10,620 nt of DNA from Chitinophagales bacterium (GTDB lineage: Bacteria > Bacteroidota > Bacteroidia > Chitinophagales > UBA10324). Positions 6,719 to 10,620 of the stretch are shown in pieces (the stretch's first letter is position 1; each line of letters begins with the position of its first letter). The stretch is from positions 1-10,620 of the forward strand of contig JACCZV010000308.1 in the NCBI GenBank assembly GCA_013695775.1, written 5' to 3'. The position numbers and the translations under genes are program-made. Under the pieces are notes generated by a model that ran no database searches, was not told the origin of the DNA, and saw only the letters and a program-made list of their open reading frames with translations.

Positions 6719-6750
6719 GGGTACATGAAAAGCCAATACCTATAAAGATT
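6719..6750 (+). repeat. Direct repeat, copy B
   Basis: This is the second copy of the 32-bp imperfect repeat, with its perfect 18-bp core at 6733-6750. It ends 95 bp before the ribH start, upstream of the predicted ribH -7 element. Confidence 0.85.
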
Positions 6751-6801
6751 AAGAAATAGTTAACTCTTCCTTAATAAATAACGATTTTAATTCTTCAATT
6801 T

Positions 6802-6809
6802 TATATTTG
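6802..6809 (+). promoter_or_regulatory. Probable -7 promoter element of ribH
   Basis: TATATTTG matches the Bacteroidota -7 consensus TAnnTTTG and lies 36 bp before the ribH ATG, with no other gene between. No good TTTG is present at the expected -33 position, so support is partial. The remaining leader is too short for an FMN riboswitch, and none of its conserved sequence is visible. Confidence 0.33.
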
Positions 6810-6845
6810 TCGCTCACGGTAACATAAAAAGCCGATGACCAATAA

Positions 6846-7340
6846 ATGGCGTCCCATCTGAACAATTTATCTGAACATCAGCTCGGAGAAATACCTGATC
6901 TGTCAAATGCAAAATTCGGCATCATTGTGTCAGAGTGGAATACCGATATAACTGCCTTACTCTATAATGGCTGTAGGGACACCCTCCAGGATTTTGGGCT
7001 GAAGAAAAAAAACCTGCTAAAGATTGAGGTACCGGGAAGCTATGAATTACCCGGAGCAGCAAAAATTCTTCTTGAATCAAAAAAGATGGATGCTATTATT
7101 TGCCTGGGTTGTGTTATTCAGGGGGAAACCAGGCATTTCGAATTCATCAGCAATGCGGCAGCGCAGGGGATTATGGAATTGAACATACGTTTTACCACCC
7201 CTGTAATATTTGGTGTGCTTACCGTGAATGACCTCGCACAGGCTCAGGATCGCGCTGGTGGTAAACATGGTAACAAAGGAGTGGAAGCTGCTATATCCGC
7301 TGTAAAAATGATGATGCTCCGAAAGAAGCTGATGAAATAA
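6846..7340 (+). CDS. ribH: 6,7-dimethyl-8-ribityllumazine synthase
   Basis: This enzyme condenses 5-amino-6-ribitylamino-uracil with 3,4-dihydroxy-2-butanone 4-phosphate to make lumazine, the penultimate step of riboflavin synthesis. The 164 residues fit the family. Visible landmarks are SEWN with the substrate-stacking aromatic Trp31, VPGSYELPGAAK (62-73), GCVIQGETRHFEF with the catalytic His97, PVIFGVLTVND, and QDRAGGKHGNKGVEAA with the phosphate-binding Arg136. The N-terminal 16 or so residues are a short extension. Members assemble as pentamers or icosahedral capsids in the cytoplasm; which applies here cannot be read from sequence. The gene stands alone with no other rib genes in the window and no Shine-Dalgarno. 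A TAnnTTTG element lies 36 bp upstream. It converges on the downstream membrane-protein gene. Confidence 0.97.
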   Translation: MASHLNNLSEHQLGEIPDLSNAKFGIIVSEWNTDITALLYNGCRDTLQDFGLKKKNLLKIEVPGSYELPGAAKILLESKKMDAIICLGCVIQGETRHFEFISNAAAQGIMELNIRFTTPVIFGVLTVNDLAQAQDRAGGKHGNKGVEAAISAVKMMMLRKKLMK

Positions 7341-7360
7341 ATTTCCTGGGTATTAACTGT

Positions 7361-7421
7361 CATTGGGGAATGTAGAATATTCGATGTATCAAACATCGTG
7401 TCGGCACTTCATATCCCCATG
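7361..7421 (+). terminator. Potential two-tier hairpin between converging genes
   Basis: CAT-T-GGGGA (7361-7369) can pair with TCCCC-ATG (7414-7421), with one bulged T. The enclosed segment holds a second perfect stem, CGATGT (7382-7387) with ACATCG (7393-7398), around a 5-base loop. It starts 20 nt after the ribH stop codon and lies before the 3' end of the converging membrane-protein gene. No T-run follows on either strand, so it is not a classical intrinsic terminator. It may protect mRNA 3' ends or be coincidental. Confidence 0.3.
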
Positions 7422-7499
7422 ATGTGCAAGATAATAAATTCAGATTGTAATTAGAAAATAACAGGGACGGAAATATGATCTTTTCTTACTCAACAATTC

Positions 7500-9122
7500 T
7501 TATGGCAGCTTAAATTCTTCCCATTTGTCACCTACCTGATAGATGAAAGTATCCATTGCATCCAATTCTTTCATTCGCAGTACATAACCATTGTCTACAA
7601 AATGCACTGCATATTTTTCAGTTTCATAGTCACCTGCTCCTATTGCATTGCGCCACCACCAATTGCCCCACTGATTAAACATGACATGAATCTGCTTCAA
7701 CGAGTCAGATGAAACCGTAACCCCCGCACCTGGAGCCATCATATTGTATTGCGCAATATCAGTGATGGTTCCATCGCATTTTTTGTCGCCAATTAATTCG
7801 AGACATTCAGGAAGTGCCGATGGCTCATTGATGATCCGAAACATCCAGATGCCATGGTAATTGTCAGGAATGTTAAGCACATAAACCTCCTTGCTGTTAT
7901 ACCATCTGAAATCATTAATTAATCCGAGATAAACATTATTGGCCTCTGACCAAAGTACAGTGGTTTTAATCAGTAAGATCAATGAAATTGACAGAAGGCC
8001 CACAATCATTGCATACCTGATTATTGCCGGTAAGGAATAGATGAGAATAATTAACATCATAAAAAAGAACATGGAAGAAAAGTAACCATAGCGGTCATTT
8101 TCACTCAGCAACAGCATGGACATATATAAGTTACTTACAGGTGTCAATGCTATAAAGAACATCAGCAAACACAGGGTTGCCAACCGGATGCGTGGATTTA
8201 TTTTCCGGTAAAAAATCAAAGCTGCTATCAAAAGAAAAAGAATAATTAAAAAGGAAACAAGAATTACTTCATGACGACTAAAAAAATCCAATACAGCCAT
8301 TTTAGTGGGATGGTTGAAATGCCGCAGGAATAGCAGGTCCTTGACAAAATATTTCAGATACTGTGAACCTGAAGAATAAAAATCAAAAGAAAAATGCACC
8401 TCCTGACCATAATGACCTACCGTAGTACCAAACATCAGGTTATTAAGTAAAAAGTACAATGGTAAAAGCAAAAACTGAGGTGCTATCAGTAAAGCAGATT
8501 TTTTTAACCATGCTTTATTGTCTGGCTTTGATAAGTTGTAAAATATTGCAAACAACGCCGTTGCCACAGGAATGATAATTGACCACTCAAATGAAAACAT
8601 TGCAAGGAAGAAGCATATAAAGCTTGTTATCAAATAAATTCTCCTACTTGTTTCAAACCAGGAGATGGCGCAATGAAAGATCAATAATAAAAATGAGGCG
8701 GTAAGAAGATAATGGAGGCAAACTTTCCAGACAACAACTTCAGCATTATAGGGCGATAGTAAAAACAATAGCGTACCGATTATTGCTATAGGATAACCAT
8801 TCGGAATATTAAATTTAGAAAACAGGCGTAGGAAGAACAGCATTAGCAGCCAGCCGTTTAGGGCGTGCAAACCCGAAAAAAGTACGTACCAGTAAAAGCC
8901 CTGAAGGTGAAATAATTTATAGAACGAGTAAAACAGCAAAAGAAAAAATTGTTGCTGTGCTCGATATCCGAAACTGCTAAATGCATCGATAAATGTTCCG
9001 TGATTAAAATTATTCTGCCAGGCAAGAAAATCAAGAATAAAACCGGCATGACGTGTTGGAAAATAGACAATCAATACCAGCACTATAAAAAGACATAAAA
9101 GAAGATAGTCTTTTGTCTTCAT
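7500..9122 (-). CDS. Polytopic membrane protein, GT-C/TMTC-like glycosyltransferase relative
   Basis: From ATG 9122 the protein has 540 residues: about 10-12 hydrophobic membrane segments, then a roughly 130-residue soluble C-terminal part. Several segments line up with the GT-C (TMTC/GT39-like) pattern. These are GFILDFLAW with an acidic residue in the first external loop, YRAQQQFFLLLFYSFYKLF followed by GLHALNGWLL, SPYNAEVVVWKVCLHYLL (as in HPxxxEAVxW), and ENDRYGYFSS (as in ERYLYLPS). Such enzymes use polyprenyl-phosphate sugars at the outer face of the inner membrane. The acidic DxD-like loop is reduced to one Asp, so activity is uncertain. The ATG at 9122 is preceded by GGAAGG four bases upstream. 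An in-frame ATG at 9167 adds 15 residues with no ribosome-binding site and is less likely. No cell-wall or polysaccharide genes lie nearby. Confidence 0.75.
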   Translation of the reverse strand: MKTKDYLLLCLFIVLVLIVYFPTRHAGFILDFLAWQNNFNHGTFIDAFSSFGYRAQQQFFLLLFYSFYKLFHLQGFYWYVLFSGLHALNGWLLMLFFLRLFSKFNIPNGYPIAIIGTLLFLLSPYNAEVVVWKVCLHYLLTASFLLLIFHCAISWFETSRRIYLITSFICFFLAMFSFEWSIIIPVATALFAIFYNLSKPDNKAWLKKSALLIAPQFLLLPLYFLLNNLMFGTTVGHYGQEVHFSFDFYSSGSQYLKYFVKDLLFLRHFNHPTKMAVLDFFSRHEVILVSFLIILFLLIAALIFYRKINPRIRLATLCLLMFFIALTPVSNLYMSMLLLSENDRYGYFSSMFFFMMLIILIYSLPAIIRYAMIVGLLSISLILLIKTTVLWSEANNVYLGLINDFRWYNSKEVYVLNIPDNYHGIWMFRIINEPSALPECLELIGDKKCDGTITDIAQYNMMAPGAGVTVSSDSLKQIHVMFNQWGNWWWRNAIGAGDYETEKYAVHFVDNGYVLRMKELDAMDTFIYQVGDKWEEFKLP

Positions 9123-9258
9123 TTCACCTTCCATGAATTCTTCCGAAAGGTATTTAAATAGCAGCAATCATTAATATGCGAAAGAATTCTGAGAAAGATT
9201 TTACCTCCATTTGTTCAATTAAGCAACACAAAGTTTTCGACTTTCAGATAAACTTTAG

Positions 9259-9290
9259 ATTGAAATAACCTTCCTTTAGTTCTTACTTTG
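9259..9290 (+). promoter_or_regulatory. Possible promoter of the MBL hydrolase gene
   Basis: ATTG (9259-9262) and TTACTTTG (9283-9290), 20 bases apart, each differ by one base from the Bacteroidota elements TTTG and TAnnTTTG. The -7 element ends 25 bp before the ATG at 9316. The fit is moderate, in the 193-bp divergent spacer. Confidence 0.3.
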
Positions 9291-9315
9291 TACCGCACTT
9301 ATTACTGATTTTAAA

Positions 9316-10152
9316 ATGAAATTATATACTATTGACACAGGATTTTTTAAGCTCGATGGAGGCGCCATGTTTGGAGTGGTGCCTAAATCAATCTGGAACA
9401 CCATTAACCCTTCAGATGAAAAGAATTTGTGTGCCTGGGCAATGCGATGCCTGTTGGTAGAGGAGGGCAATCGCCTGATATTAATTGATTGCGGCCTCGG
9501 AAATAAGCAAAGCGCAAAATTTTTCTCCCACTATGAACCGTATGGGGATAAAGATCTGCTCAGCTCTATAAAGGGCCACGGATTTTCTGCCGGTGACATA
9601 ACTGATGTATTTCTTACTCATCTTCATTTTGATCATTGTGGTGGAGCAATTGCTTACGATGCCGAAAACAAGCTTGTTCCTCTGTTTCCGAATGCTACTT
9701 ATTATTCCAATGAGAAGCATTGGGAGACAGCAACACATCCGAATCAGCGGGAAAAGGCTTCTTTTCTGAAAGAAAACATATTGCCTCTACTGGAAGGTGG
9801 ACGTCTGAAAATGATTAATGAGGAAGATGAACTGATACCTGGATTCAAAATCATGTTTGTTTACGGACATACAGAGGCGATGATGCTTCCCATAATTAGT
9901 TATAATAATTACACCATTGCTTATATGGCTGACCTTATCCCTTCGGCTGGGCACATTCCAGTTCCCTTTGTGATGTCTTATGATCTTCGACCGCTGATCA
10001 CATTGGATGAGAAAGAAAAGTTTCTTAACATGGCAGTTGAAAACAATTATGTCTTATTCTTTGAGCACGATCCGCTCATTGAAGCGTGCACACTGATAAA
10101 AACAGAAAAGGGTGTCAGGATGGGTGAGAGAGTGATTATAAATGAACTATAA
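9316..10152 (+). CDS. Metallo-beta-lactamase-fold hydrolase
   Basis: The 278-residue protein has the complete metal site of the MBL superfamily. THLHFDH (101-107) supplies His102, His104, Asp106 and His107. His185 in GHTEA, Asp206 in YMADLIPS and His251 in FEHDP complete a binuclear zinc-type centre. The N-terminal YTIDTGFFKLDGGAMFGVVP and NLCAWAMRCLLVE are typical of a Bacteroidota group of cytoplasmic MBL hydrolases distantly resembling quorum-quenching lactonases. The substrate is unknown, and lactonase activity should not be assumed. There is no signal peptide. No Shine-Dalgarno is visible before the ATG at 9316. It is divergent from the membrane-protein gene and converges on the polyferredoxin gene, with only 21 bp between stop codons. 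Confidence 0.93.
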   Translation: MKLYTIDTGFFKLDGGAMFGVVPKSIWNTINPSDEKNLCAWAMRCLLVEEGNRLILIDCGLGNKQSAKFFSHYEPYGDKDLLSSIKGHGFSAGDITDVFLTHLHFDHCGGAIAYDAENKLVPLFPNATYYSNEKHWETATHPNQREKASFLKENILPLLEGGRLKMINEEDELIPGFKIMFVYGHTEAMMLPIISYNNYTIAYMADLIPSAGHIPVPFVMSYDLRPLITLDEKEKFLNMAVENNYVLFFEHDPLIEACTLIKTEKGVRMGERVIINEL

Positions 10153-10173
10153 CAATGGATTGTATATGCATCT

Positions 10174-10620
10174 TTAGGATTGAACATGCACATGATTATC
10201 TTTAAAGAAAATAGGATTAGCATCAATCCTTCCTTTTTCCGGTCCGTTCTCAAGGCGTAAGACTCCCCGTGGGCAAACTGCTGCACAGATGCCGCAGCCT
10301 ACGCATGAAGAGCGAACAATATTTTCACCACGCTGCGCATAAGCACGAACATCAATGCCCATCTCGCAATAGGTTGAGCAGTTACCACACGAGATGCATT
10401 GCCCCCCATTGGTGGTAATTCGAAAACGTGATTTGAACCGCTGTACCATTCCAAGATATGCTGCCAACGGACAACCAAACCGGCACCACACGCGGTTTCC
10501 CATCAAAGGATAAAAGCCCGTTCCAACTACTCCCGAAAAGATAGCTCCAATTAGAAAACCATATGAGCGGTGCAGATTCGCGGTAGCATCACCTAATAAT
10601 TTGTATTCAGAGAAGTAGTT
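10174..10620 (-). CDS. Membrane polyferredoxin, NapH/NosR type (C-terminal part, runs off right edge)
   Basis: The minus-strand frame is open from base 10620 to the stop at 10174, giving 148 residues of the C-terminal region. In order there is one membrane segment (YGFLIGAIFSGVVGTGFYPL), then GNRVWCRFGCPLAA with the CxxxCP motif seen in NapH, NosR and CcoG proteins. Two ferredoxin-like [4Fe-4S] motifs follow: CISCGNCSTYC, and CVGCGICAAVCP about 20 residues later. After the last cluster come about 30 residues and the stop. These proteins pass electrons between membrane quinol and a partner; which partner cannot be told from this fragment. The N-terminal membrane part, and any fused domain, lies outside the window. 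A start inside the window (ATG 10503 or TTG 10506) is unlikely, because the upstream residues continue the same family pattern. Confidence 0.88.
   Translation of the reverse strand, partial: NYFSEYKLLGDATANLHRSYGFLIGAIFSGVVGTGFYPLMGNRVWCRFGCPLAAYLGMVQRFKSRFRITTNGGQCISCGNCSTYCEMGIDVRAYAQRGENIVRSSCVGCGICAAVCPRGVLRLENGPEKGRIDANPIFFKDNHVHVQS

Larger units (their letters stand above)
6197..6845. other. Repeat-rich non-coding spacer between the oxidoreductase gene and ribH
   Basis: These 649 bases hold no credible gene. The 106-residue minus-strand frame across 6227-6547 reads through the palindromic repeats, and its residues repeat with them. Contents from left to right are direct-repeat copy A, hairpin 1, tandem hairpins 2 and 3 each followed by an A/T-rich GTATTAAATTTTT tail, hairpin 4 in reverse orientation, an AT-rich stretch, direct-repeat copy B, and a probable ribH -7 element. 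No transposase, tRNA or riboswitch was seen. Confidence 0.75.

Overview
The window looks like chromosomal DNA of a member of the Bacteroidota, probably Chitinophagales or Sphingobacteriales-like. Three things suggest this. Several proteins are of types that I know mainly from this phylum: the serC-serA-DUF1015 gene order, the exported TolB-like propeller and the MBL hydrolase beginning MKLYTIDTGFFKLDGG. Most genes lack a Shine-Dalgarno sequence. Some upstream regions carry TTTG / TAnnTTTG promoter elements. Nothing in the window is phage, plasmid or CRISPR material, and no tRNA or rRNA gene was seen.

Left part (1-3958, minus strand): a serine-biosynthesis cluster, read right to left. serC (phosphoserine aminotransferase) has a well-formed Bacteroidota promoter. 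After a 248-nt gap comes serA (short-form 3-phosphoglycerate dehydrogenase). Two bases further is a DUF1015 protein starting at GTG. A small protein with an HExxH motif follows and runs off the left edge. SerA and SerC convert 3-phosphoglycerate to O-phosphoserine; no serB phosphatase is present here.

Middle part (4148-7340): an exported TolB/PD40-type beta-propeller protein (plus strand), a 74-residue orphan (minus strand), an NADP-binding oxidoreductase of the F420-dependent NADP reductase family (plus strand), and ribH (lumazine synthase, plus strand). The 649 bp between the oxidoreductase and ribH are non-coding. They hold four copies of a palindromic GC-rich repeat, two in each orientation, bracketed by an 18-bp perfect (32-bp imperfect) direct repeat.

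Right part (7361-10620): a potential RNA fold lies between the converging ribH and a roughly 540-residue polytopic membrane protein related to GT-C/TMTC-type glycosyltransferases (minus strand). Divergent from that is a metallo-beta-lactamase-fold hydrolase (plus strand). It converges, with only 21 bp between stop codons, on the C-terminal part of a membrane polyferredoxin of the NapH/NosR type (minus strand) that continues beyond the right edge.

Most of the window is ordinary housekeeping or conserved-hypothetical content. The points most worth a second look are the palindromic repeat island, the small HExxH protein, and the placement of DUF1015 with its DGHHR motif in the serine operon.
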